Shown here: positions 1 through 9,337 of the stretch, piece after piece
How positions within the stretch are numbered: position 1 is the stretch's first letter
How the letters are laid out: each line of letters opens with the position of its first letter
From: Nostoc sp. KVJ3
Lineage (GTDB): Bacteria; Cyanobacteriota; Cyanobacteriia; Cyanobacteriales; Nostocaceae
DNA: 64,000 bases
Direction: 5' to 3'
NCBI RefSeq assembly: GCF_026127265.1
Contig: NZ_WWFG01000002.1
Coordinates: 2,294,001 to 2,358,000 of the forward strand
Notes under the pieces: generated by a model
Told to the model about the DNA's origin: nothing
The model's input: only the letters and a program-made list of their open reading frames with translations
Databases searched by the model: none
Program-made: the position numbers and the translations under genes

Positions 1-62
1 TGGAAAGCACGGATTGCCGACTCGTCAGCAGTAGTGGTGGTTTTATCTGTTTGTAAATTCAT
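1..62 (-). CDS. SgcJ/EcaC (SnoaL-like) family protein, N-terminal fragment
   Basis: Only the first 20 codons lie in the window; the gene runs off the left edge. The minus-strand reading begins ATG at 62 and gives MNLQTDKTTTTADESAIRAF. The 'TADESAIRA' opening is typical of the SgcJ/EcaC/DUF4440 branch of SnoaL-like small alpha+beta barrel proteins. An AAGGA-like ribosome site lies about 11 bases upstream. It is co-directional with the hydrolase at 155-967, so the two may be co-transcribed. The family call rests on the N-terminus alone. Confidence 0.45.
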   Translation of the reverse strand, partial: MNLQTDKTTTTADESAIRAF

Positions 63-154
63 AGTTTTGAGTTTTCCTTTTAAGTGATAGACCAGTTCTC
101 AAGCGTCTCATTGGTTCGCAGGACTTAGCTCACTAACAAATCGTTAAATTGGGA

Positions 155-967
155 TTACTTCACAGCAGTGCTTGCTGCTTTAATCACTTTGGCAACCTCT
201 TTTGGATGAGAGATAAAAGGAACATGACTGGAGTTAACTTCGGTTGTCTTAGCACCAATCCGTTTAGCCATAAATCGTTGAAGTTCAGGGTTGATGGCGC
301 GATCGCTTTGAGTCACGATAAACCAGGAAGGAATCGTTTTCCAGGCGATTTCATTCACTGATTGCTCAAAGGCTGCACTGGCGATGGGCTTTTGAGTTGC
401 TGCCATTACTCGCGCCTCAGCTTCCGATACATCCTGGGCAAAAAATTCGTGAAACTTCCCGCGATCGATATAGAGAAAGTTTTCAGCATCAGATACGATC
501 GCCGTACTAATCGGAGGTGCTGCGTACCTTTTATTCAAATCACTCGTCTTTTCACCGACATCTGGTGCAAAAGCATTAACATAAACCAGAGCTTTCACCT
601 GTGGATTGCCAGCCGCCGCACCCGTAATCACATTTCCACCATAGGAATGTCCAACTACTACAACGGAACCTTTTTGATTATTAATCACCCGCTTCGTTGT
701 TGCCACATCATCAGCAAGCGAGGTGAGCGGAATCTGTACAGCAGTCACTCTGTAGCCATCCTGCTCCAACAATGGAATAACGTGTTGCCATGATGTACCA
801 TCAGCATAAGCCCCATGAACGAGAACAATCGCAGGTTTAGAGTTGGACGCTTGAGGTAATTCCTTGGAGGTGGCTGATGTTGGATGCATTGATATTCCAA
901 CGACAACACTTAATGCAAATAACCACAACAACAATTTTTTAACTTTTTTCCATGTAAAAACTATCAT
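155..967 (-). CDS. Exported alpha/beta hydrolase
   Basis: A 270-residue alpha/beta-fold hydrolase. An N-terminal hydrophobic segment after KKVKK (about residues 7-30) with a TSA end looks like a Sec signal, so the enzyme is probably exported. The mature part has the oxyanion-loop motif LVHGAYADG (about 49-57), the nucleophile elbow GHSYGG (serine near 108), a late aspartate in TQSDRAI and the catalytic histidine in NSSHVPF. This matches the small lipase/esterase-like group annotated as alpha/beta fold hydrolase in many bacteria. The substrate cannot be told. The start ATG is followed by a short basic stretch, as expected for a signal peptide. Confidence 0.85.
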   Translation of the reverse strand: MIVFTWKKVKKLLLWLFALSVVVGISMHPTSATSKELPQASNSKPAIVLVHGAYADGTSWQHVIPLLEQDGYRVTAVQIPLTSLADDVATTKRVINNQKGSVVVVGHSYGGNVITGAAAGNPQVKALVYVNAFAPDVGEKTSDLNKRYAAPPISTAIVSDAENFLYIDRGKFHEFFAQDVSEAEARVMAATQKPIASAAFEQSVNEIAWKTIPSWFIVTQSDRAINPELQRFMAKRIGAKTTEVNSSHVPFISHPKEVAKVIKAASTAVK

Positions 968-1081
968 GGCGATCGCCTTTGTATTCTTGCTAAATTGCTC
1001 AAATCTCTGGTTCTTGTCGTCCGTATAGAAATTATGGAATACTCCCCGCTGAAATACTTGTTGGGATAAGAATCCAAAACC

Positions 1082-1717
1082 TTAATCATTTGCAGCAACA
1101 ATGGCTGCCATTATCTGTTTAACAGTCCAGCGATTGCTATACCGAATTCCATTAATAAACAGTGCTGGGGCAGATGTTACTCCACTGTGTAATCCACTTT
1201 CAATATCTTCATTGATGCGATCGATGTACACTTTTTTAGATATATCTTGTAGAAATTGGGAAATATCAAGTCCTAGATTATTGGCGTACTCCACCAGATA
1301 GCCATTTCCCAACTCTTGTTGATGGTCGAACAGCATTTCATGCATTGGCCAAAATTGACCTTGGACAGCAGCCGCTTCAGTTGCTTCAGCCGCACGTTGA
1401 GCATGAGAATGAATCTCTATCTGTGGAAAATGACGGAAGATGAAACACAAATAATTCTCCCCCAAAGAAACACTAAGCTGTCGCTCAATGACTTTAATCA
1501 GCCTGTAAACGTCCGCACTTTGAGAACATTCATAGTCCCCATACATCACAAGCACTACTGTGGCATTCAGCACACCTTTTATGCGATCTTGTGTTGAAGG
1601 TGGGACGAATAACATGCGGTCAGGGTCAAAAGTCACTGATACCTCCGACGGTCGTATGCTCGTCGCCAGCGTTGAGTATGCAACCCTCTTTCTACTTTCT
1701 TTGTGTAAAGCAAACAT
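1082..1717 (-). CDS. DsbA/thioredoxin-fold protein with a single active-site cysteine
   Basis: A DsbA-family thioredoxin-fold protein of about 211 residues, related to the DsbA-like domain sometimes fused to NhaA antiporters. The strand leading to the active site reads VVLVMYGDYECSQSADV. The usual CPxC is CSQS here, so only the first cysteine remains. The cis-proline loop is present as GVTSAPALFING. No signal peptide is visible, so it probably stays in the cytoplasm. One cysteine excludes classical disulfide oxidase chemistry; a monothiol or binding role is inferred. The start is uncertain: ATG at 1717 (chosen) or TTG at 1741. A perfect 18-bp palindrome covers both. Confidence 0.75.
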   Translation of the reverse strand: MFALHKESRKRVAYSTLATSIRPSEVSVTFDPDRMLFVPPSTQDRIKGVLNATVVLVMYGDYECSQSADVYRLIKVIERQLSVSLGENYLCFIFRHFPQIEIHSHAQRAAEATEAAAVQGQFWPMHEMLFDHQQELGNGYLVEYANNLGLDISQFLQDISKKVYIDRINEDIESGLHSGVTSAPALFINGIRYSNRWTVKQIMAAIVAAND

Positions 1718-1748
1718 TGATTGCAACTTAGTTGCAATCAATGTTTGC
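1710..1748. promoter_or_regulatory. Perfect 18-bp inverted repeat over the DsbA-like gene start
   Basis: Left arm GCAAACATTGATTGCAAC (1710-1727), spacer TTA, right arm GTTGCAATCAATGTTTGC (1731-1748), with no mismatch. It overlaps the 5' end of the DsbA-like gene. It could act as an operator or as an mRNA hairpin that hides the start codon. No second copy was noticed in the window. Confidence 0.5.
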
Positions 1749-2090
1749 CTGAATTAAATATATGCAATTAACTCTAACTTGTCGTCCCCTAAAAGTTGAA
1801 ACTTTTACTCAATAGAGTGATTGATAAATCAGTCCATCTCAAAATGGAAGGTTGGCTCCAACTAAAGTTGGAATCTACATTTCAACTTTAGTAAAAACAC
1901 ACCTACCCAGGCAATGGAATTCGCGGCTATACAGACAAAACCCACCTGTGTGGGTTTAAAATTCTTTGAGTCCGCGTGGTGCGCGTTCGCAAAGGGTCTC
2001 GCAAAGAAGCGCAGTAGGCGGACTTGGTTTGTGTAGCCGCAATTTCTAATCGTCTGGTATATTTGCAAAAGTTGAGATGCTCCCCTTGCG
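1749..2090. other. Intergenic region with small inverted repeats, no gene seen
   Basis: No convincing gene. ACTAAAGTTG (1861-1870) and CAACTTTAGT (1883-1892) form a 10-bp inverted repeat with a 12-base loop. A GC-rich stretch near 1970-2030 resembles the dispersed GCGTTCGCAAAGGGTCTC-type repeats of Nostocales. All readings through it are repeat-derived. Confidence 0.4.
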
Positions 2091-2279
2091 TCTTTATTGC
2101 ATCGACCTGCATCTTTATTGCATCGACCTGCATCTTTATTGCATCGACCTGCATCTTTATTGCATCGACCTGCACCTTTATTGCATCGACCTGCATCTTT
2201 ATTGCATCGACCTGCACCTTTATTGCATCGACCTGCATCTTTATTGCATCGACCTGCACCTTTATTGCATCGACCTGCA
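2091..2279. repeat. Minisatellite: nine tandem 21-bp units
   Basis: Nine consecutive 21-bp units, each containing TTTATTGCATCGACCTGC, fill 2091-2279 without interruption. Units differ at one place: they begin TCT (type A) or CCT (type B). The order along the plus strand is A A A A B A B A B, which suggests recent amplification as a 42-bp AB dimer. All three plus frames and one minus frame stay open. The open minus frame reads the heptad MQVDAIK, with V and I spaced 3-4 as in a coiled coil. It has a stop directly upstream, no ribosome site, and ends in dispersed-repeat sequence, so I do not call it a gene. Confidence 0.9.
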
Positions 2280-2387
2280 AAAATTAACTTAATTTAGATT
2301 ACGTAGTAACTTTAAAAGATTTGTGTGTACATGGTAGCCTTAACAAGGGAAAATTTAATTGTATAGATATCTATTGCAAAATTGATA

Positions 2388-2648
2388 TTACAAGTTGACA
2401 ATCCCTCGTTTAACAGCAATAATCACGGCTTGAGTGCGATCGCTAACTCCCAATTTACTCAAAATTCGATTAACGTGAGATTTAACGGTGCTTTCACCGA
2501 TACTCAAAGTACTGCTAATTTCTAAATTACTCATTCCTTGCGCCATTAAACGGAGTACATCTAGCTCTCGCTCACTCAGTTCTGGATTGCTCATCCTCTG
2601 CACTAGTTTTGCCCCTACTTCGGGTGGAATATTTAGACCCCGACCCAA
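2388..2648 (-). pseudogene. NarL/LuxR-type response regulator, DNA-binding domain only
   Basis: An 86-residue remnant holding the GerE/LuxR helix-turn-helix: LSERELDVLRLMAQGMSN, then EISSTLSIGESTVKSHVN and RILSKLGVSDRTQAV. Full-length NarL-type regulators are about 210-220 residues with an N-terminal receiver; the receiver and its phospho-aspartate are absent. Only 71 bases separate it from the stop of the upstream kinase (2720), and these contain dispersed-repeat sequence. The open frame starts only at TTG (2648) with no ribosome site. The likely history is deletion of the receiver of the kinase's partner. A stand-alone DNA-binding protein is possible. Confidence 0.65.
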
Positions 2649-2719
2649 AACTTAATTACGTTAGCGCAGCGTTAACGAGTCCGCGAGCGTCATTACGAAT
2701 TACGAATTATTTAATATTC

Positions 2720-5700
2720 TCACTCTCTATTTACAAAGACAACAATTTCTGTTCCTTGCCCAGGTTGGCTATGAATACTCAGTTCTGCGCCAATGTGTTC
2801 TGCTCGCTCGCTCATTCCCAGCAATCCAAATCCGCCAACCGATGGGATCGTACCAACTCCAAAACCCCGTCCATCGTCTTTAACGCGCAGAATGCATTGG
2901 GCATTGTCATATACCAACTCAACACGAATTTCGGCAGCATCAGCGTATTTTATGGCGTTGGTTAATGCTTCCTGTCCAATTCGTAGTAAGTTATTTTCAA
3001 CCTCGGCTGGCAGGTAATAGGCTGTACCTTTGATTTCATAGATCAGAGCAGTATCGGCAGCGGCTCTCATTTGAGTCACAAGGCGATGAAGGGCGCTATG
3101 TAAATTGCCATCCTCCAATAGCTGAGGACGAAGCGCTACCACCGAACGACGCGCCTCAGCAAGTCCAATTCGTGCTAGTTCATCAATTATTTCCAGGTGT
3201 GCCTGTGTCGCTTCTATATCGTCGGCTAGCACTTGGGTTGCGGCTCCTACTTGAACAAGAATACCTGTGAAGGATTGGGCTAGCGTATCGTGAATTTCTC
3301 GCGCCATGCGGTTGCGTTCTTCCAGAATTGAGGCTTGCTCGGCGCGTTTTTGTTCGCGCAGTGCAGCGTTTCGCTGTTCGCTAATGTCTGTGATTAGACT
3401 GTAGAATCCTCTCACTTGAGTATTGCGATCGCCTTTGGCGCTGTCCCTTGGACAATCGCCATCGGGGATCAAGGTAGCACTGATGCACCTTTTACCCAGT
3501 GAAAAGGGAATTTCTGCTTCCAGAGTTACAGTTTGCCCTTCAAATACTTGATTGATATACGGCTCAACCCGTTGATAAACCGTCTCACCCAGAAGTTCAT
3601 AAACAGATTTGCCCAAAATCTCATCTCGACTAAGGTTAAACCAAACCTCATAAGTACGGTTAACAAACCGATAGCGCTGATTTGCATCCACGTAGCTGAT
3701 AAGAACTGGTAGAGCGTCGGTGATTAGTCGTAATTCTTGTTCGCGTAAGCGAAGCTTGTCGTAGACATCGCGCAGTGCGGCTTCGCTTTTTTGTAAAGCG
3801 GAAGTTCGTTCTGCTACCTGTTGCTCTAGAGTGCGGTTGTAATTGGCTAAGAGGTGTTCTGCTTGTTTGCGTTCTGTGATGTCTTGAAAAGCTCCGATCG
3901 CATAAGCCACATTGCCCTGTTCGTCAAAGACGGGTGTACCCCATGCCTCAACAGGAATGGTTGTGTTGTTTTGGTGAATATCTGCATCATCAGCCCTCGT
4001 CCGCTCGCCACTCAACGCCCGAATGATTGGCAACCTCTCTGTTGGATAGATTTGATTTGTTCCCGTCACATATAGTTGATAAATCTCTGAAAGTTGCTCC
4101 GGTGTTGCGGCAGGATCAACGCCTTTACCCAACAGATCAATTCCCTGCTGATTGAAATAGTAAGGGCGACCCGCCGCGTCAATGATGCCAATTCCCACCG
4201 GAATCGCTTCTAGAAATTGAGCCATCTGACTTTCGCTAGCTCGTAGCTTTGAGTAGAGTTTTGCATTTTCGATTGCGATCGCTGCTTGAGTTGATAGCAG
4301 ATTTAAGACTTGCGTTCGCGTAGCGTCTCCGAAGGAGACTCGCTCTGGTGTAAATGCCCCAGATGCCAATTGATTTTCTAGATACAACACCCCCACTAGC
4401 TTACTTTGATTGAGCAGAGGTAAACATAAGATTGATTGAGTTTGATTGTGTTGAATATATGGCTCATTAATAAAATTACCTTCACGAGTAGCATCATTTA
4501 AAATGACACATTCATGAGTACGAATCACATAATTAATAATTGATTCAGGAAGATAATTTGTAGTTGGGATAGATTGTAGGACTTGCGTAGCACAGACTTG
4601 CTCACCATCATTCAGTTCACAAGCAGCTTCGATCGCCCATTCTCCTGAGTTTTCCAAAAGCAGACATCCGTTTTGTGCGCCTGCATTCTCAATTAATATC
4701 TGCATCAGAGAACTGAGCAACTGATCCAGTTCAATCTTACTCGAAATTGCAAGGGAAGCTTTCATCACCGTCGCTAAGTCGAAAGCGATATGTGAGGTAT
4801 TAGAGTTAGTTCCAGCAGTGGTGCGGATTTGCGTGGAAGCCATGCCCGACGATTGAGGAAATAGCTGGGGATAGCGACTTTCTAAATCTTTCACCTTTGC
4901 AGATGCTCCCCATCGTTCATAGCAGTAATGTGCTTCCTTCATGTAAGTTTGGGCGATTTTTTCTCTCCCTCTTGCCAGATAATGTTTAGCAGCTAATTCA
5001 TAAGCTAATGCTTCTTCTTGCAAATACTCGTTGTCTTTGGCCCCAAGAATTGCTTGCTCGTAGAATTCTTCTGCCTCAAGCAACTGACCCAAAACTCGTG
5101 CAGTTTCTGCTTGCACTAAATGATATTTATGCAAATGATTCATGGGCGCATAATGTGCCCATTGCTTTATTTTCTCCTGGCTAACCGCAATTTTTTCGAG
5201 GATTTCCTCTTGCGCTTGAGCGCTGCTTTCAGGGTATGTTACGAGTCTTGTCAAAGCATCATATAGGTAGTAAAAAGGCGCAATAGGTGTACCTGTTATT
5301 CGGATTAAATAACGTTCTGCTATGATTGAGTTTTCAACTGCCTGAGCATACTCAGAAAATAGGTAGCACAAGAAAAGTTTATTAAAATAGACATCAAAGA
5401 TTGCAGTTCCATCACTTGCTGCTTCGTGTTGTGGCAATCCATTCTCCTCATTGTAGAATTTGCCAACTAAACGGGTTGGGTTGACCGAGTATCCCATTAA
5501 ATTTGCGATCGCCTGGTGAAATGTTTGATTCCAGGTTAGTGCTGTTTCCTGTTTGATTTGACGAAGTGCTTCATTATATGCCGCCATTTCGCGTTCAACC
5601 TCCACGAGTTCGTTTCCGACAACATAGGAGTTAAAGCAATAAGAGTGAGCGCCATAGGCGGCAAACTCTAAATCCCCGGTTTCTAGCCCACTTTGATAGA

Positions 5701-8700
5701 CTTCTAGTAATGGCTGTAATGTGTTTCTCAGATGATCTTTCCAATGAATAATGAAGGTATTCACGATGAGCGATGTTCTAGCTCTGAGTGAATGGGACTT
5801 AGGTTGTGACAACTGCATTAAAGCTAACTGTCCAAACTCGTAGCCAGTCTCGATGTCTTCGACCTTTCCACACAGAATTAATCCAAAGTTGGCATAAGCA
5901 AAGGAAGACGCAAAGGAATTTCCATGCTCGAATGATAAGCTGACTTGTTTAGATACCAGTAAGGCCATTAAATCAGGAGCGGCAATCCAGGCCGTAATCG
6001 TAATTCTAGATAGGATTCGCATTGCTGCTAACTTGTCTGGCTCGGTCATTTCCGGCAAATGGATCAAGTCTTTAATCTGTTTCTCACTAAAGAGTGATGC
6101 GATCGCGTCTAGTTCAAGCTGAATATCTAACTGACTGGGGGTTTCGGGAAAACTGATCCCCAATTGCTGCAACACTTGCAATCCAGTATTTATTGCTTTT
6201 AATAGGTGGTTCTGTGCGATGTCGGTTTGAATTTTGACTTCGTAAACTTTTACGGTGTCGAGAACCGTTTTAGCTGATTGTAGAACGATCGCCGCCCAGT
6301 GTTCTACCTGCTCAAAATCGCCACACAAGTACTCGACTTCTGTTGTTTCTAAATATAACTCTAATGTCAGGTCATAGTTTGTTTGCCAGCTAGAAGCTGC
6401 TAACCAAACTCTTGCTGTGGCTAAATATTTTTGAGCCATACTATAGGCGATCGCAGCCTTTGCTTTCTGTCCGGCAATTAAATTTAATCTAGCAATTTCA
6501 TTGCGTTCGGGTTGATCTGCAACCAGCTCAATCCCATGATTAAGATGATCGACAATTTCAAATAGTCGGTCTGATAGTCGCTCCGGCAAAGTTTTTCCGA
6601 GAATATTACGACCAATTTGGAGATGAACAACTTTTTTGTGCGACTCATTGATTAAGGCGTATGAAGCTTGCTGCAAGCGATCGTGCAGAAACTTATACTC
6701 TTGAATTAACAAGTTTTCATCTAATTCAGATAGTGGTTGAATTAATCCAACTTGTATGGCTGTTAGTAAATCTTGAAAAATCGTTTCAGGTGATTTCTCA
6801 CAAACAATCGATAGAGTATCTAAATTAAATTCAGCACCAATGCAAGCAGCTAGCCGGAGAATTTGCTGTGTATTCTCTGCCAGTTTCTTCAACTTAATCA
6901 GCATCAACTCTACAACATTATCAGTGATGTTTTGGGCTTGGATCTGAGCTATGTTCCACTGCCAACTTAAATGTTTTGAATCAAAGGTCAACAAATTTTC
7001 GCTATACAACGTCCTCAAGAATTCATTGACAAAAAAAGGATTGCCCTCAGTTTTACGCAATACCAACTCAGCTAAAGAATGAACATTGTCAATATTGTGA
7101 TGTAGCGTCTCGGCAATTAACTGACTCAACTGACCCAGCGTTAATGGTGTCAGGATAATTTCTTGAAGCACTGCCCCTTTTTTTCGCAGTTTTTCTAGCA
7201 TTAATGCTAATGGATGCGTTTGATTTACTTCATTATCTCGATAGGCTCCAATCAAAAATAGTGATTGGGTTTGCTCATCAAGGAGCATCAACTCGATTAA
7301 CTTCAGCGTTGCTGAGTCTATCCACTGCAAATCATCTAAGAAGATCGCCAGGGGATGTGATTCTGAACAAAACACCCGCACAAACTGCCCAAAGATTCGA
7401 TGAAAGCGATTTTGAGCTTCAGTTGCTCCAATTTCTGGGACGGGTGGCTGCTTACCAATAATTAATTCAACTTCGGGGATCACATCAATGATAATTTGTC
7501 CGTTGGTTTCTAAAGCTATTAGAAGGTGCGATCGCCACTGTTGCACCTGTTCGTCTGGTTCACTGAGCAATTGCTGCACCAATTTTTGCAGAGCATCTGC
7601 GATCGCGCTATAGGGAATATTGCGCTGAAATTGATCAAATTTACCAGAGATAAAATAGCCGCGCTTTTGGGTAATTGGTTTATAGATTTCCTGCACTAAC
7701 GCAGATTTCCCAATGCCAGCATAGCCAGATACCAACATCATTTCGACTTGGAATTTTGGATTGCCCGCTTGTTCCCTGTGTTCCGAATTCTTTGATAAAG
7801 TAGCGACGCAATTTGACTCTGAACACGCTACGCGATTAAACGCCGCCAGTAACATTGCAACTTCCTTGTCCCGCCCATACAGTTTTTGGGGAATTTGAAA
7901 CTTACCCGAAACGTCTTGAAACCCAAGTTGAATGCTAGAGATTTGACCGATTTCTGCTAATTGTTCAGCACAGATTTCTAAATCTGCTTTGATTCCCCAA
8001 GCACTCTGATAGCGTTCTTCGGCATTTTTTGCCATCAGTTTGAGAATGATATCTGAAACTGGCTTAGGAATCGTTGTATTTATTTCATGAGGCGGAACAG
8101 GCTGTTTAGCTATATGACAGTGGACTAGCTCAAGCATATCCACTGTGGTAAACGGCAGATGTCCAGTTAGCAGTTCGTAGAACGTCACACCAAGGGAGTA
8201 AAAATCGGTGCGGTAATCGAGTAAACGGTTCATCCGCCCGGTTTGCTCTGGAGATAGATATGCCAGTGTCCCTTCTAAAACATGAGGACTTTTGAAAGTC
8301 GGATTAGTGCGGTTAAATTGGGTGGCAATCCCAAAGTCAATAATTTTGACAACGCCAGTATCCAGATTGAGGACTATATTTCCAGGGTTGATATCTTTAT
8401 GAATGACATTGGCTGCATGGATTCTGCCTAGAATATCGCTTATAGCGATCGCAAGACCTAGAAAAGTAGATAAAGGTATGGGGCAAAAGATATCTGGGCG
8501 CTTGTGCATCCATTGCTCTAGGGACTCTCCCCCAAAATCTTCTAAGATAATCACCAGAGTGCGTTGATAGTCTTGCTGGCTGTATGCCTTGATAACTCCT
8601 TCCAGATTGAGGGAACTGGTAATTTTATATTCCTGTCTGTAGCGAGTCAGTTCTTGGGGTGAGGGATAATCAAGCTTTAGCATTTTGACGATGATCCCTA

Positions 8701-8818
8701 CTCCATCCTCTCTGATGCCTCGATACACTAGAGAATTAGAACTTTCGTATATTTTGTCTTGGATGGCGATACCAGGTAGAGCAATCATAGAGCAAATCTT
8801 GAGAGTATAATCTGGCAT
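2720..8818 (-). CDS. Giant hybrid Ser/Thr kinase - AAA ATPase - GAF - PAS - histidine kinase
   Basis: A 2032-residue sensor of a type common in Nostocales. Order of domains: eukaryotic-type protein kinase (about 20-285; VIHKDINPGNIVLN near 139, IIDFGIAT, GTLAYLSPEQTGR); AAA_16-type ATPase (Walker A SGYAGIGKSALVQEI near 362); a long helical TPR-like middle; GAF (about 1348-1516); two PAS domains (about 1531-1650 and 1698-1812, the first closing with ITERKQAE); NarL-type HisKA_3 dimerisation helix with phospho-histidine (REIHDTLAQ, about 1836); and an HATPase_c domain (NAIKYADA, DDGRGFG, GGFGLLGMSERA). No membrane segment is visible, so it is cytoplasmic. HisKA_3 kinases normally pair with NarL regulators, and the downstream one is truncated. 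Translation may start at ATG 8785 (MIALPGI), which fits the family better. Confidence 0.93.
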   Translation of the reverse strand: MPDYTLKICSMIALPGIAIQDKIYESSNSLVYRGIREDGVGIIVKMLKLDYPSPQELTRYRQEYKITSSLNLEGVIKAYSQQDYQRTLVIILEDFGGESLEQWMHKRPDIFCPIPLSTFLGLAIAISDILGRIHAANVIHKDINPGNIVLNLDTGVVKIIDFGIATQFNRTNPTFKSPHVLEGTLAYLSPEQTGRMNRLLDYRTDFYSLGVTFYELLTGHLPFTTVDMLELVHCHIAKQPVPPHEINTTIPKPVSDIILKLMAKNAEERYQSAWGIKADLEICAEQLAEIGQISSIQLGFQDVSGKFQIPQKLYGRDKEVAMLLAAFNRVACSESNCVATLSKNSEHREQAGNPKFQVEMMLVSGYAGIGKSALVQEIYKPITQKRGYFISGKFDQFQRNIPYSAIADALQKLVQQLLSEPDEQVQQWRSHLLIALETNGQIIIDVIPEVELIIGKQPPVPEIGATEAQNRFHRIFGQFVRVFCSESHPLAIFLDDLQWIDSATLKLIELMLLDEQTQSLFLIGAYRDNEVNQTHPLALMLEKLRKKGAVLQEIILTPLTLGQLSQLIAETLHHNIDNVHSLAELVLRKTEGNPFFVNEFLRTLYSENLLTFDSKHLSWQWNIAQIQAQNITDNVVELMLIKLKKLAENTQQILRLAACIGAEFNLDTLSIVCEKSPETIFQDLLTAIQVGLIQPLSELDENLLIQEYKFLHDRLQQASYALINESHKKVVHLQIGRNILGKTLPERLSDRLFEIVDHLNHGIELVADQPERNEIARLNLIAGQKAKAAIAYSMAQKYLATARVWLAASSWQTNYDLTLELYLETTEVEYLCGDFEQVEHWAAIVLQSAKTVLDTVKVYEVKIQTDIAQNHLLKAINTGLQVLQQLGISFPETPSQLDIQLELDAIASLFSEKQIKDLIHLPEMTEPDKLAAMRILSRITITAWIAAPDLMALLVSKQVSLSFEHGNSFASSFAYANFGLILCGKVEDIETGYEFGQLALMQLSQPKSHSLRARTSLIVNTFIIHWKDHLRNTLQPLLEVYQSGLETGDLEFAAYGAHSYCFNSYVVGNELVEVEREMAAYNEALRQIKQETALTWNQTFHQAIANLMGYSVNPTRLVGKFYNEENGLPQHEAASDGTAIFDVYFNKLFLCYLFSEYAQAVENSIIAERYLIRITGTPIAPFYYLYDALTRLVTYPESSAQAQEEILEKIAVSQEKIKQWAHYAPMNHLHKYHLVQAETARVLGQLLEAEEFYEQAILGAKDNEYLQEEALAYELAAKHYLARGREKIAQTYMKEAHYCYERWGASAKVKDLESRYPQLFPQSSGMASTQIRTTAGTNSNTSHIAFDLATVMKASLAISSKIELDQLLSSLMQILIENAGAQNGCLLLENSGEWAIEAACELNDGEQVCATQVLQSIPTTNYLPESIINYVIRTHECVILNDATREGNFINEPYIQHNQTQSILCLPLLNQSKLVGVLYLENQLASGAFTPERVSFGDATRTQVLNLLSTQAAIAIENAKLYSKLRASESQMAQFLEAIPVGIGIIDAAGRPYYFNQQGIDLLGKGVDPAATPEQLSEIYQLYVTGTNQIYPTERLPIIRALSGERTRADDADIHQNNTTIPVEAWGTPVFDEQGNVAYAIGAFQDITERKQAEHLLANYNRTLEQQVAERTSALQKSEAALRDVYDKLRLREQELRLITDALPVLISYVDANQRYRFVNRTYEVWFNLSRDEILGKSVYELLGETVYQRVEPYINQVFEGQTVTLEAEIPFSLGKRCISATLIPDGDCPRDSAKGDRNTQVRGFYSLITDISEQRNAALREQKRAEQASILEERNRMAREIHDTLAQSFTGILVQVGAATQVLADDIEATQAHLEIIDELARIGLAEARRSVVALRPQLLEDGNLHSALHRLVTQMRAAADTALIYEIKGTAYYLPAEVENNLLRIGQEALTNAIKYADAAEIRVELVYDNAQCILRVKDDGRGFGVGTIPSVGGFGLLGMSERAEHIGAELSIHSQPGQGTEIVVFVNRE

Positions 8819-8910
8819 ACCTCAAAATATACAGCAATTCTCATTAAGAGAATAATTACTCACTCCTTGCTCCCATCCAGAATGAGTTTGATGAGATAAG
8901 AGATTGATAA

Positions 8911-9320
8911 CTAAACTCTAATTTCAGCCTCCAAAACACTCAACAATTTCTCTTCCACAGCAGTAAGATAAGGGCGGTTCAATTTCCCCAGCGACTGCAA
9001 CAGATTTTTGACTGTCTCCTCCAGCGAGTTGGAATATACTCGACTAATGCGATCGCTTAAGGACTGCATCTGTTCACATTCTTCAGGCTGCGATCGCGCA
9101 ATTGTGCCAGTGCCTTACCCGCCTCAAAGACTGCTCTTTCCACACGGCGTTCTAGGTATAGGCGATCGCTCTGTTCTTCCTCTGTCAACTCTGGAACTTC
9201 AACAGCACTAACCGTAATTGTTGCTGAACCTGGGTCTTTTTGCTGCGAGATATCTTCAAGGTCTTGATCATCTGGCGGTGTGCTATCCCTGGATGTGGCC
9301 GATAAAATGTATTTTTTCAA
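8911..9320 (-). pseudogene. Decayed hypothetical gene with internal deletion
   Basis: Two minus-strand pieces in different frames look like the ends of one gene. The upstream piece (9320-9057) contains ERRVERAVFEAGKALAQLRD, which resembles an N-terminal helix of a cyanobacterial accessory protein family. It runs into a stop soon after QLRDRSLKNVNRC. The downstream piece (about 9068-8911) reads SLSDRISRVYSNSLEETV and LNRPYLTAVEEKLLSVLE and ends at TAG 8911. A full gene would need a longer middle, so I infer a deletion plus frameshift. Function unknown. Confidence 0.5.
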
Positions 9321-9337
9321 TTAGTTAAAATACTCAT

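Noticed and set aside
2091..2279. Possible CRISPR array
   Set aside because: The 21-bp units are contiguous with no unique spacers.
1927..2280. A 117-codon minus-strand frame through the 21-bp repeats (MQVDAIK heptads)
   Set aside because: Stop codon directly upstream, only a TTG start, no ribosome site, and the C-terminal part translates dispersed-repeat DNA. Kept as a minisatellite.
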